DNA from: Lachnospiraceae bacterium
GTDB lineage: Bacteria; Bacillota; Clostridia; Oscillospirales; Ruminococcaceae
DNA length: 64,000 nt
Assembly: GCA_023664705.1 (NCBI GenBank)
Contig: JAMPFE010000003.1
Coordinates: 108,955-172,954 of the forward strand
Direction: 5' to 3'
Notes under the pieces: generated by a model
The model's input: the letters and a program-made list of their open reading frames with translations, nothing else
Told to the model about the DNA's origin: nothing
Database searches by the model: none
In this document: in pieces, positions 11,523 to 19,377 of the stretch
Numbering within the stretch: position 1 is the first letter of the stretch
Layout of the letters: the number at the start of each line of letters is the position of its first letter
Made by a program: the position numbers and the translations under genes

Positions 11523-11755
11523 AGCGAACCCGCGATGCCGAGAACGGCTATCGAAGCTATCGCGCCCAGCGCCGCTATCGCCGACAGGCAGCCGCACCCT
11601 CCGCGGCGGGGCGGACGTCCCCCGTGATGAGGCGGCGGGGGCGGGGGTCTGTGACCGCCGTGATGACGAGGGGGCGGGGGCGGCGGTCTGTGACCTCCTC
11701 CGTGATGTCCTCCGGATCCGTGACCGCCCGGTCCGGGTCCTCCGAAATTTCTCAT
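11519..11755 (-). CDS. Small Gly/Pro/His-rich protein with C-terminal hydrophobic segment
   Basis: Unrecognised 78-residue protein. The first 50 residues are almost only Gly, Pro, His and Arg, with two PPPPPP blocks in repeats of the type GGHRPPPPPP and HHGG. Then comes CGC and a hydrophobic stretch of about 20 residues (AIAALGAIASIAVLGIAG) likely to span or attach to the membrane. ATG at 11755 has aaaggag 9 bp upstream; a GTG at 11764 lies in that site and is less likely. Its TGA overlaps the helicase start, so it is probably translated. His and Cys could bind metal, which is speculation. Confidence 0.7.
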   Translation of the reverse strand: MRNFGGPGPGGHGSGGHHGGGHRPPPPPPRHHGGHRPPPPPPHHGGRPPRRGGCGCLSAIAALGAIASIAVLGIAGSL

Positions 11756-11760
11756 AGAAA

Positions 11761-12216
11761 TCACTCCTTTGTTATTTTTTTCACGTATATCCTGCTGTCG
11801 CCGCCGTAAATATCAACGCGGCTCTCAAGGTACGAATATCCGTATTTCTCGTAAAGCCCGATGTGGTCGGTGCATATGTAAACGTTTTCAACGGAATGTT
11901 CGCGGGCGATCTCCTCGCAGCGCTCTATCAGCCGCCCGACATAACGGTGTCCGCGGTATTCGGGGAACGTGTACACAAAGCCTATCCACGGGTACAGCGA
12001 CCTGTCGTCGACGCAGTCGCGGTGCGCGAACGTCACAAAGGAGACCAGCCTGTCCCCGTCGGTTAGCAGGAGCAGAATACCCTCGCCGAGATTTTCAAAG
12101 AACGTTCCGTTTTCAAGAAATCCCGTCAGCGTCGGAGCCGCGCCCCAATCGCTGCGCTTTATTTCGCCGAGCCAATGCGCGCGGTCGGCGCTTTCAAAGT
12201 AGTTTATAATTTCCAT
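11761..12216 (-). CDS. GNAT-family N-acetyltransferase
   Basis: Predicted acetyl-CoA-dependent acetyltransferase, 151 residues. The GNAT core is visible: a beta-strand leading to WIGFVYTFPEYRGHRYVGRLIERC (the acetyl-CoA loop, RGHRYVG near residues 99-105) and the C-terminal GLYEKYGY motif near 127. Substrate unknown. It lies 15 bp downstream of hicB and ends just before the small Pro-rich gene. Because it follows a HicAB pair inside a defence-like operon, a role as modifier or toxin can be imagined, but nothing in the sequence proves this. Confidence 0.8.
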   Translation of the reverse strand: MEIINYFESADRAHWLGEIKRSDWGAAPTLTGFLENGTFFENLGEGILLLLTDGDRLVSFVTFAHRDCVDDRSLYPWIGFVYTFPEYRGHRYVGRLIERCEEIAREHSVENVYICTDHIGLYEKYGYSYLESRVDIYGGDSRIYVKKITKE

Positions 12217-12231
12217 ATTTACCTTTCTGTG

Positions 12232-12441
12232 TCATGCGAAAGCAAGCTTTCCTTTCGGCACGGGAATATCTCTGCCAAGCTCTTTGGCGGTCTCTATCCA
12301 TTCCTCGATAACCGTATGCACGTTTTCAAGCGCCTCCGCGGGGGTCTTGCCGTCAGCCATACAGCCCGAAAGCTCGGGGACCTCGGCGATATAGCTGCTG
12401 TCCTGTTCGCTCCAATAAAGGATTATTTCATATTTATACAT
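12232..12441 (-). CDS. hicB: HicB-like antitoxin
   Basis: Short HicB-type protein of 69 residues: the partial RNase H-like fold has the family signature YIAEVPELSGCMADGKTPAEALENV split over residues 17 to 41. No added DNA-binding domain is present, as in many minimal HicBs. Its start overlaps the end of the HicA-like gene by 19 bp, the usual hicA-hicB arrangement. Expected to bind and neutralise HicA. Confidence 0.82.
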   Translation of the reverse strand: MYKYEIILYWSEQDSSYIAEVPELSGCMADGKTPAEALENVHTVIEEWIETAKELGRDIPVPKGKLAFA

Positions 12442-12695
12442 AATAAATCTCCTCCTAAAGTGTACTTTAAAACCAGATTGCGCACCTGTTTCACTTGATA
12501 GGGCTTTGCTTTATTGCCAACGGGCTGAAGATTTATGATTTCTTCGACTCCATCCATAGTATAAATAAAGTGATCGCCCCTTATTCGGCACTTAAAGCCG
12601 AGTATTTCAAGCAGTCTTTGCAGCTCCGAGAAACGAAATGAATTGTCGTTTGTGCCGCTTAAAAGCTTTAGCAGCAGCTTTTCGCTCTGTCCCAT
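12423..12695 (-). CDS. hicA: HicA-like mRNA interferase toxin
   Basis: 90-residue protein resembling HicA: a dsRBD-like fold with the order helix (FSELQRLLEILGF), strand, and the RGDHFIY motif that carries the catalytic His (about residue 42), then a second strand and the C-terminal helix. HicA toxins cleave mRNA in the ribosome. It begins 8 bp after the BrxD-like ATPase stop, so the pair is read in the same operon. The family match is moderate; the pairing with HicB strengthens it. Confidence 0.75.
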   Translation of the reverse strand: MGQSEKLLLKLLSGTNDNSFRFSELQRLLEILGFKCRIRGDHFIYTMDGVEEIINLQPVGNKAKPYQVKQVRNLVLKYTLGGDLLCINMK

Positions 12696-12703
12696 TTTTC
12701 ACC

Positions 12704-14017
12704 TCACAAATCAAAATCCTCGAAGCCGTCGCCGCCGTCGGAGCCTTCCCCATCGCCCTCGGAAAACTTGAACTGCTCCTCGCCCATAAGCTCGGGGAGC
12801 GTTTTTTCGGGGTGCTGGTAAGCGATATTCAGCAGCTCTATGAAGTCGCGTATCATCTCGCGCGGGGTGACGTTGGTCTGCGCGCCCACGCGCTCGAATT
12901 CCGCCTTGACGAAATATATCCTGTCCTCGAGCGTTATCTTCGGCTCGTAGTCGTACAGCAGCGCGTGTATCTCCGATAGCTTTTCCGTCAGCACGGTCAA
13001 TTCCTCATAGGAAAGCGGATCGAGCCTGATTATCGGCGCCAGCATATCGTGAGCCTCGTCCGTGGCGTAGCGCCCGCGCTCCAGCCGCGAGCGCAGCGCC
13101 TCGTAGCTGAACACTCCGCGCCGCGCGTCCTCGACGCACTGCGGCGTGCCGCCCATGATGATGCCGAGATGCGAAGCCTTGCCCTGCATTACGTCGTTGT
13201 ACATCGTAAGGATTTTTTCGTAGTTGTTCTGGCGAGTGACCGAGTTGGAAATTTTCATTATGTTGACGAGCTCGTCTATCATGATGACCAAGCCCTTGTA
13301 GCCCGCGCTGACGAGAAAGGCGGTCATAAGCTTGATATAGTCGTACCAGTTTTCGTCGGAGATTATGACGTTCACGCCGAGGTCGTGCTTTGCCTCGGTT
13401 TTCGTGGAGTATTCCCCGCGCAGCCAGCGGACGGCGCTGCCCTGCTTCTCGTCATTGCCGTCGCGGAACGCGCGGTAATAGGCGATTATGACCGCCGCGA
13501 AGTCGAACCCGTGAACCATGTCCTCCAAGCCGTTTATCCTCGCGTAGATGCGCTTTTCGACCTCGGTATCGAAGAACGTGTTGTCGGGAGACATTCCGTC
13601 CGCGATGACCTCTCCGCGCACGCCGTTTATCCACTTCTCGAGTATCAGCGAGAGCGCGCCGCCGTCGGGCTTTGCCTTGACGGAAAGCGAGCGCATAAGC
13701 TCGCGGTACGTCGCCAAGCCCTGCCCCTTTGTTCCCGTGAGCCGCCGCTCGGGCGACAGGTCGGCGTCCGCGGAGGCGAAGCCCCTGTCCATGACGTGCT
13801 GGCGCATCGTCTGTATCAGGAAGCTCTTGCCGCTGCCGAATTTTCCGACAATAAAGCGGAAAAACGCGCCGCCGTCCTCGGCTATCGACACGTCGTGCAG
13901 CAGGGCGTTTATCTCGGCGGTGCGCCCGACCGCGATGTAACCCAGCCCCGTGCGCGGCACCACGCCGCCCTTCAGCGCGTTGATGAGCCCGGCGGCTATT
14001 CGTTTCGGAATTTGCAT
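12704..14017 (-). CDS. BrxD/DUF2791-like P-loop ATPase
   Basis: Predicted ATPase of 437 residues. Walker A GKFGSGKS is at 58-65 and Walker B LVIMIDE at about 243-249, followed by N-rich sensor-like segments (NIMKISNSVTRQNNYEKI). The N-terminal RIxxGLINALKGGVVPRxGL pattern and the overall order fit the ATP-binding protein found with Lhr-like helicases and in type 2 BREX loci (BrxD). An acidic Gly-rich tail ends the protein. ATG at 14017 follows gggggt. First gene of the operon that ends with the helicase at 9282. PglX, PglZ and BrxC homologues are not in the window, so this is at most a reduced or stand-alone module. Confidence 0.7.
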   Translation of the reverse strand: MQIPKRIAAGLINALKGGVVPRTGLGYIAVGRTAEINALLHDVSIAEDGGAFFRFIVGKFGSGKSFLIQTMRQHVMDRGFASADADLSPERRLTGTKGQGLATYRELMRSLSVKAKPDGGALSLILEKWINGVRGEVIADGMSPDNTFFDTEVEKRIYARINGLEDMVHGFDFAAVIIAYYRAFRDGNDEKQGSAVRWLRGEYSTKTEAKHDLGVNVIISDENWYDYIKLMTAFLVSAGYKGLVIMIDELVNIMKISNSVTRQNNYEKILTMYNDVMQGKASHLGIIMGGTPQCVEDARRGVFSYEALRSRLERGRYATDEAHDMLAPIIRLDPLSYEELTVLTEKLSEIHALLYDYEPKITLEDRIYFVKAEFERVGAQTNVTPREMIRDFIELLNIAYQHPEKTLPELMGEEQFKFSEGDGEGSDGGDGFEDFDL

Positions 14018-14034
14018 AATACCAACCCCCTTTT

Positions 14035-14195
14035 ACAGTTGACAGTTGACAGTGTATAGTTGACAGTTAAGGAAATGATGCGGTATATTACGTTTATTGT
14101 CACTCGGATAAGCGCTTATTTGCCGAGTCGCTATAAACCCGACTGTTTTCAGCCATACATTAACTGTCAACTGTCAACCGTACACTGTAAACTGT
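14035..14195 (-). repeat. 161-bp element bounded by inverted five-heptamer arrays
   Basis: Left arm 14035-14069: ACAGTTG, ACAGTTG, ACAGTGT, ATAGTTG, ACAGTTA. Right arm 14161-14195: TAACTGT, CAACTGT, CAACCGT, ACACTGT, AAACTGT. The 91-bp centre holds a nested hairpin (ACTCGG at 14102-14107, palindrome ATAAGCGCTTAT, CCGAGT at 14123-14128). It fills the gap between the ABC exporter and the BrxD-like operon, both on the minus strand, and could act as a terminator or a small mobile unit. No coding sequence is visible inside. Confidence 0.8.
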
Positions 14196-14198
14196 ATT

Positions 14199-15947
14199 TC
14201 ACCCCTCCTGCCGCGAGCGGATAAGCTCCGCGTAAAAGCCGTCCTTTTCCATAAGCTCGGCGTGCGTGCCCTGCTCGACGATATGCCCCGACTTCATTAC
14301 GAGAATGCAGTCCGCCTCGCGGATAGTCGAGAGCCTGTGCGCGACCACAAAGCTCGTGCGTCCCCGCATGAGATTGTCGAACGCGTTCTGTATCTTCATT
14401 TCGGTGCGCGTGTCTATCGAGGACGTTGCCTCGTCGAGTATCAGCATCGGCGGCAGCGAGAGCATTATCCTCGCTATCGACAGCAGCTGCCGCTGCCCTT
14501 GGGAAAGCTCCGCGTCGTTTGTTATCACGGTATCGTAGCCCTGCGGCAGGCGCTTTATAAAGCTGTGCGCGTGGGCGGCTTTGGCGGCGGCGGTTATCTC
14601 GTCGAGCGTCGCGTCGGGCTTGCCGTAGGCGATGTTGTCGCGCACCGTCCCGCGGAACACCCACGTCTCCTGCAAAACGATGCCGAAATTGCTCCGCAGA
14701 CTGTTCCTTGTTATTTCTTTAACGGGCAAGCCGCTTACGTCTATCTCGCCGCTCACAACGTCGTAGAAGCGCATAAGCAGGTTGATGAGCGTTGTCTTTC
14801 CGCAGCCCGTGGGTCCGACGATCGCGATGTGCTGCCCGCTCTTTACGTCGAGATTAAGGTTCTCGATAAGCGGCTTTTCGGGAACGTAGGAGAAGTCAAC
14901 ATTACGCAGCCGCACGCGCCCGTCGCATTTTTCGAGCGCCTTCTTGTCCGCGTCGGAGCTTTCGGGCTGCTCGTCGATAAGCGCGAATATCCTCGCCGCC
15001 GAAGCGAGCGCGTTCTGAAGCTCGGTAACGACCCCCGAGATCTCGTTGAACGGCTTGGTATATTGATTTGCGTACTGCAGAAAGCAGCTGAGATCGCCGA
15101 CGGTGAATCCCCCCGAGACCGCCCTCACGGCGTTCAGCGCGCCGAAAACGCCCACCCCCGCGTAGACGAGGGAGTTCACGAAGCGCGTGCAGGGGTTGGT
15201 GAGCGCGGAGTAAAACTGCGCTCTCCGTCCGCAGACGTTCAGCCGCTCGTTTATCTCGCCGAATTGCGCCTCGGCGTTCTTCTCGAAGCCGAAAGCCTTT
15301 ACGAGCCGCTGCCCGCCGATATGCTCGTCGATGTAGCCCGTAAGCTCGCCCTTTATCGCGGACTGCTCCTTGAATTTATTAAAGCAGAGCTTGGAGATGA
15401 CCGCCGCGACCGCGAACGACAGCGGCGTAATGCAGACGACCACAAGCGTTATCTGCCAGTTGAGCCTTGCCATAAAGACCAGCGTGCCGATTATCGTCAC
15501 AACGCCCGTGAAAAGCTGCTGAAAGCCCTGCAGCAAGCCCTCGCTCACCGCGTCCACGTCGTTCACCACGCGGCTTATTATGTCGCCGTGGGAGTTCGCG
15601 TCGATATACGACAGCGGCAGGTGCTGCAAATGCGCGAAGATGTCCGCGCGGAGCTGCTTTACGGTCTTGTGGGTTATCTTGTTTGTGGAAAAATACATCA
15701 GCCACTGCAAAAGCGCGACAACGGGAATTATCGCCGCTATCGTTATCAGAACGGGCGTCATGCTCTCGAAATCGACCCCGTTTTCGCTTATGCAGTCCAC
15801 CGCCCTGCCTATCAGCACGGTGGTGTACAGCGACAGCAGAACGCTGCCCGCCGCGCATATTATCGCCAGCACGACAAGCGGTATCTGCCCCTTCATATAG
15901 CGGAGAATGCGCCCCAGAGCGCCCTTTTTCGTCAGCCTTTTATCCAT
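14199..15947 (-). CDS. ABC exporter half-transporter, subunit with canonical Walker B
   Basis: 582-residue fusion of a six-helix exporter membrane domain and an ATP-binding domain. Walker A GPTGCGKT, signature LSQGQ (degenerate; canonical is LSGGQ), Walker B LILDEATSS with the catalytic Glu, and the switch His in AHRLST are visible. It starts 8 bp inside the end of the upstream half-transporter, so the two form a heterodimer. Sites built from this Walker pair and the partner's LSGGQ should hydrolyse ATP. Substrate (drug, lipid or peptide) cannot be told from sequence. Confidence 0.92.
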   Translation of the reverse strand: MDKRLTKKGALGRILRYMKGQIPLVVLAIICAAGSVLLSLYTTVLIGRAVDCISENGVDFESMTPVLITIAAIIPVVALLQWLMYFSTNKITHKTVKQLRADIFAHLQHLPLSYIDANSHGDIISRVVNDVDAVSEGLLQGFQQLFTGVVTIIGTLVFMARLNWQITLVVVCITPLSFAVAAVISKLCFNKFKEQSAIKGELTGYIDEHIGGQRLVKAFGFEKNAEAQFGEINERLNVCGRRAQFYSALTNPCTRFVNSLVYAGVGVFGALNAVRAVSGGFTVGDLSCFLQYANQYTKPFNEISGVVTELQNALASAARIFALIDEQPESSDADKKALEKCDGRVRLRNVDFSYVPEKPLIENLNLDVKSGQHIAIVGPTGCGKTTLINLLMRFYDVVSGEIDVSGLPVKEITRNSLRSNFGIVLQETWVFRGTVRDNIAYGKPDATLDEITAAAKAAHAHSFIKRLPQGYDTVITNDAELSQGQRQLLSIARIMLSLPPMLILDEATSSIDTRTEMKIQNAFDNLMRGRTSFVVAHRLSTIREADCILVMKSGHIVEQGTHAELMEKDGFYAELIRSRQEG

Positions 15948-17700
15948 TTTGAGCGCCCCCTTCCTCGTTCTCCTGCTCGAGGAGCTCCTCCTCGGTGTAC
16001 TGCGTGAGACATATCTCGCGGTAGACCTCGCAGCTTTTCAGCAGCTGCGCGTGAGTGCCTATCCCGACAGCCTCCCCGTCGTCGAGGACGATTATCTTGT
16101 CCGCGTGGCGAATGGAGTTCGCCCTCTGCGATACGATAACGCAGGTCGTCGGCAGCATTTTCAAGGCCTTGCGGAGGCTCGCGTCCGTCGCGTAGTCGAG
16201 CGCGGACGAGCTGTCGTCGAGTATCAATATCTCGGGATCCTGCGCGACGGCTCTCGCGATAGTCAGGCGCTGCTTCTGCCCGCCCGAAAGGTTCTTGCCG
16301 CCTTGGAGGATACGCGCGTCAAGCCCGCCGTCGAGGTTGTCCGTAAACTCCTTAGCCTGCGCAATTTCGAGAGCCTTGTATATCCGTTCGTCGGGGATGT
16401 CCGTCCTGCCGAGCGCCATATTTTCGCGGAGCGTGCCGCTGAGCAGCTCCGTTTTCTGCGGAACGATGCCGACGAGCCGCCGAAGCTCCTCGGTGGGGTA
16501 GTCGCGCACGTCCGCGCCGTTTATCCTCACGGAGCCGCTGTCGCAGTCGTAGAAGCGACACAGCAGGTTCACGAGCGTGGATTTTCCCGAGCCCGTGCCG
16601 CCGATAATGCCGAGAGTTTCCCCGCGCCCGAGCGTAAACGAGATTTTCTCGAGCGAGTTCTCCCCGCCGACGTAGGAGAAGCTCACGTTCTCAAATTCAA
16701 CGGCGGGAGCGCTCTCGTCTTGCTTCGGGGAGCTCTCCGCGCCGACAACCGAGGGCTGCATATCGAAAATCTCGTTGATACGCGCCGCCGAAGCCGCCGC
16801 CTTTGTGAAAATCGTCACGAGATTTGCGACCACGACGAGCGCGAGCGAGATTTGCGTCATATAGTTGACGAGCGCGATGACCTTGCCCTGCGTAAGCCCG
16901 TCGACGCCGCCGTCCACGAAGCCGCCGCCGAGCCACACTATCAGCAGATACGCGGCGTTCACCGCAATGAATATCGCGGGGTTCAGCAGCGCGTTTATCC
17001 GCCCCGCCCTCACCGCGAATTTTCGGTATTCCTCGGCGGTCTCCTCGAAGCGCTCTTTCTCGTAATCCTGCCGCGAGAACGCCCTTACCACGCGCACACC
17101 CGAGAGATTTTCGCGCGTTATCCGCGAAATGCCGTCTAGCGACCTCTGCTGCTGTTTGAAGAGCTTTACGGTAACGCGCATTATCGGGTACATAACGGCG
17201 ACTATCGCCGCCATAGCGCCGAGGAAGATAAGCGACAGCCGCGCCGAAATGGTAAACGCCATTACCGTCGCGCCGATAACGAGGAACGGCGCTCTCACGA
17301 CGAGCCTTATCAGCATCGCGACGGCGGTCTGCACTTGGTTCACGTCGTTGGAGATGCGCGTTACCAGCGCCGCCGTACCGAGCGTGTCAAGCTCCTTGTA
17401 GGAGAGCGTGTTGATGTGCTTGTATAAATCGTCGCGCAGGCGCGTTCCCACGCCCTGCGAGGCGACGCTTGCCATATATTGGCAGATAAGCGCGAACGTC
17501 AGCCCGCACACCGCCAGAACGACCAGCGTTATCCCGTGCCGCCAAATATAGCCCGTATCCGCGTTTTTAATGCCCACGTCGATTATCTCCGCCATAACCA
17601 GCGGCACTATCAGCTCGAACACCGCCTCCGTGAACTTGCATACGGGTCCGACGGTGACGTTGAGCTTGAATTCTTTCAAATATCTCGCCAGCCTGAACAT
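15940..17700 (-). CDS. ABC exporter half-transporter, subunit with degenerate nucleotide site
   Basis: 586-residue membrane domain plus ATPase domain. Walker A GGTGSGKS and signature LSGGQ are intact, but the residue after Walker B is Asp (LILDDSSSALD) in place of the catalytic Glu, and the switch residue is Gln (VSQRANS) in place of His. The ATP site formed by these residues with the partner's LSQGQ is therefore likely inactive, as in other heterodimeric exporters. First gene of a two-gene operon, with a clear promoter upstream and ribosome binding site gggggtg. Confidence 0.92.
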   Translation of the reverse strand: MFRLARYLKEFKLNVTVGPVCKFTEAVFELIVPLVMAEIIDVGIKNADTGYIWRHGITLVVLAVCGLTFALICQYMASVASQGVGTRLRDDLYKHINTLSYKELDTLGTAALVTRISNDVNQVQTAVAMLIRLVVRAPFLVIGATVMAFTISARLSLIFLGAMAAIVAVMYPIMRVTVKLFKQQQRSLDGISRITRENLSGVRVVRAFSRQDYEKERFEETAEEYRKFAVRAGRINALLNPAIFIAVNAAYLLIVWLGGGFVDGGVDGLTQGKVIALVNYMTQISLALVVVANLVTIFTKAAASAARINEIFDMQPSVVGAESSPKQDESAPAVEFENVSFSYVGGENSLEKISFTLGRGETLGIIGGTGSGKSTLVNLLCRFYDCDSGSVRINGADVRDYPTEELRRLVGIVPQKTELLSGTLRENMALGRTDIPDERIYKALEIAQAKEFTDNLDGGLDARILQGGKNLSGGQKQRLTIARAVAQDPEILILDDSSSALDYATDASLRKALKMLPTTCVIVSQRANSIRHADKIIVLDDGEAVGIGTHAQLLKSCEVYREICLTQYTEEELLEQENEEGGAQNG

Positions 17701-17745
17701 TTATCGAAAGCACCCCCGGTTCTTTTAAATCAACCTTATCCTATT

Positions 17746-17774
17746 ATTATAATATATTTTTTTAAAATTGTAAA
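17746..17774 (-). promoter_or_regulatory. Promoter of the ABC exporter operon
   Basis: On the minus strand TTTACA (17774-17769) and TATAAT (17751-17746) with 17 bp spacing, 45 bp before the start at 17700. It stands back-to-back with the plus-strand promoter at 17783. Confidence 0.72.
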
Positions 17775-17782
17775 GATATTTC

Positions 17783-17811
17783 TTGACATTTTGTCCAAAA
17801 AGCGGTAAAAT
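17783..17811 (+). promoter_or_regulatory. Promoter of the carbohydrate esterase operon
   Basis: TTGACA (17783-17788), 17 bp, TAAAAT (17806-17811), 32 bp before the start codon, followed by gaaaggag. Confidence 0.75.
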
Positions 17812-17843
17812 ATAAGTAGTATTCTTGAAAGGAGAATTTTTTT

Positions 17844-19355
17844 ATGGGAAATTTTCGGACAGCGCCTATCTTCACCGACGGAATGGTTCTGCAGCGCGAT
17901 AAAAACATCTGCGTTTTCGGGACGGGCGACGAGGGCACGCTTATCCACGGCGAGCTTTGCGGCTTTCATTCCTGCTGCACCGTAAGGGACGGCAAATGGA
18001 AGATAACCTTCCCGCGCATGGGGGCGTGCCGCCACGTCATTCTGAAGCTCTACGACGACGACAACGACAACGTTGTCCGCATTGAGAACGTCGCTATCGG
18101 CGAGGTCTGGCTCGCGGGCGGGCAGTCGAATATGGAGTTCGAGCTCTGCAACTGCATAGGCGGAAAGGAGTCCCTCGAAAACGACGACGTAAAGGACGTC
18201 CGCTATTACTACGTGCCCAAGAAAACGCACTACGACGACGATTACGAGGAGCAGATGCAGAACGCCCGCTGGACGGATTTTTCCGATAAGGAAGCCGCCG
18301 CGCACTGGAGCGCCGTAGGCTACTATTTCGCCAAGGAGATGTCGCACTACCTCGACGTAACGGTCGGCGTTATCGGCTGCAACTGGGGCGGCACGTCCGC
18401 CTCCTGCTGGATAGAGCGCGAGTATGCCACGGGCGACACCAAGGTGTATTTCGACGACTACGACGCGGCTGTCGAGGGCAAGGATATCGGGCAGCTCATT
18501 GCCGATTACCGCGAATACGAAAAATATCAGCAGGCTTGGTGGGCGAAAAGCGCCGAATACTACGCCTCCGAGGGCGAGCACACGTGGGAGGGCTGTCTGG
18601 AATACTGCATGTCTGTGGGACCCGACCGCTACCCGGGACCCGTCGCTCCGTGCAGCCCCAACGCGCCCGGCGTCCTCTACGAGAGCATGGTGTCGCGCGT
18701 GCTGCCGTATACGCTCGGCGGCGTGCTCTGGTATCAGGGCGAGAGCGACGACATCCGCCCCGACGCGTATTACACGCTCCTCACGCAGCTTATCCGCAAC
18801 TGGCGCGAGGCTTGGGGCGACGACTCGCTCCCGTTCATTATCGGGCAGCTCCCGATGTACGCGGGCGGCAATCCCGACGGCGACAGCTGGTGCCGTATCC
18901 GCGAGGCTCAGATGCGCGTGTACAACACGATAAAGAACACGGGCATAGCCGTGCTGCTCGACTGCGGCGAGCGCGACGATATCCACCCGAAGGATAAGCA
19001 GCCCGTAGGGCACCGCTTCGCCATGCAGGCGCTCGACATAGTCTACAGCGGCTGCGACGGAGCGTTCGCGCCCGTGCTGAAAAACGTCATCTGGCGCGGC
19101 GATATGGTGGAGCTGCAGTTCGCCAACGCGCGCGGCGGCTTCAAGGTAAAGGGCGAGCCCGAGGGCTTCGAGATGTGCGGCGAGGACGGCGTATACATGC
19201 CCGTCTACGCGGATGTTTCGGGCGAGCGCATCTTCCTCTCCGACGACTCCATCGAGCGCCCCTGCGGAGTGCGCTATCTCTGGAAGAACCACGCCGAGAT
19301 ACACATCTTCAGCGGGTTCGGACTGCCGCTCGCGCCGTTCAGAATAAAACGCTAA
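17844..19355 (+). CDS. Sialate O-acetylesterase-like carbohydrate esterase
   Basis: SGNH-type esterase of 503 residues. The nucleophile motif GEVWLAGGQSNMEFE lies near residue 90-104, with Gly/Asn blocks at GCNWGGTSASCWIE and LWYQGESD, and the catalytic Asp/His in DDIHPKDK near 375. This order matches sialate O-acetylesterases, which remove acetyl groups from sialic acid or other sugars. No signal peptide is seen, so it probably acts in the cytoplasm on imported sugars. First gene of a plus-strand operon with SDR, thioesterase and rsmE. Confidence 0.88.
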   Translation: MGNFRTAPIFTDGMVLQRDKNICVFGTGDEGTLIHGELCGFHSCCTVRDGKWKITFPRMGACRHVILKLYDDDNDNVVRIENVAIGEVWLAGGQSNMEFELCNCIGGKESLENDDVKDVRYYYVPKKTHYDDDYEEQMQNARWTDFSDKEAAAHWSAVGYYFAKEMSHYLDVTVGVIGCNWGGTSASCWIEREYATGDTKVYFDDYDAAVEGKDIGQLIADYREYEKYQQAWWAKSAEYYASEGEHTWEGCLEYCMSVGPDRYPGPVAPCSPNAPGVLYESMVSRVLPYTLGGVLWYQGESDDIRPDAYYTLLTQLIRNWREAWGDDSLPFIIGQLPMYAGGNPDGDSWCRIREAQMRVYNTIKNTGIAVLLDCGERDDIHPKDKQPVGHRFAMQALDIVYSGCDGAFAPVLKNVIWRGDMVELQFANARGGFKVKGEPEGFEMCGEDGVYMPVYADVSGERIFLSDDSIERPCGVRYLWKNHAEIHIFSGFGLPLAPFRIKR

Positions 19356-19377
19356 ACAAGAAATCGAGGTATAATTT

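Noticed and set aside
11523..11597. N-terminal 25-residue extension of the helicase up to 11597
   Set aside because: It overlaps the small Pro-rich gene out of frame, has no ribosome binding site, and the ATGA overlap gives a better start at 11522.
9282..14017. Calling this a complete BREX system
   Set aside because: PglX, PglZ, BrxC/PglY and BrxA/B are absent in the window; only a BrxD/BrxHI-like pair is supported.
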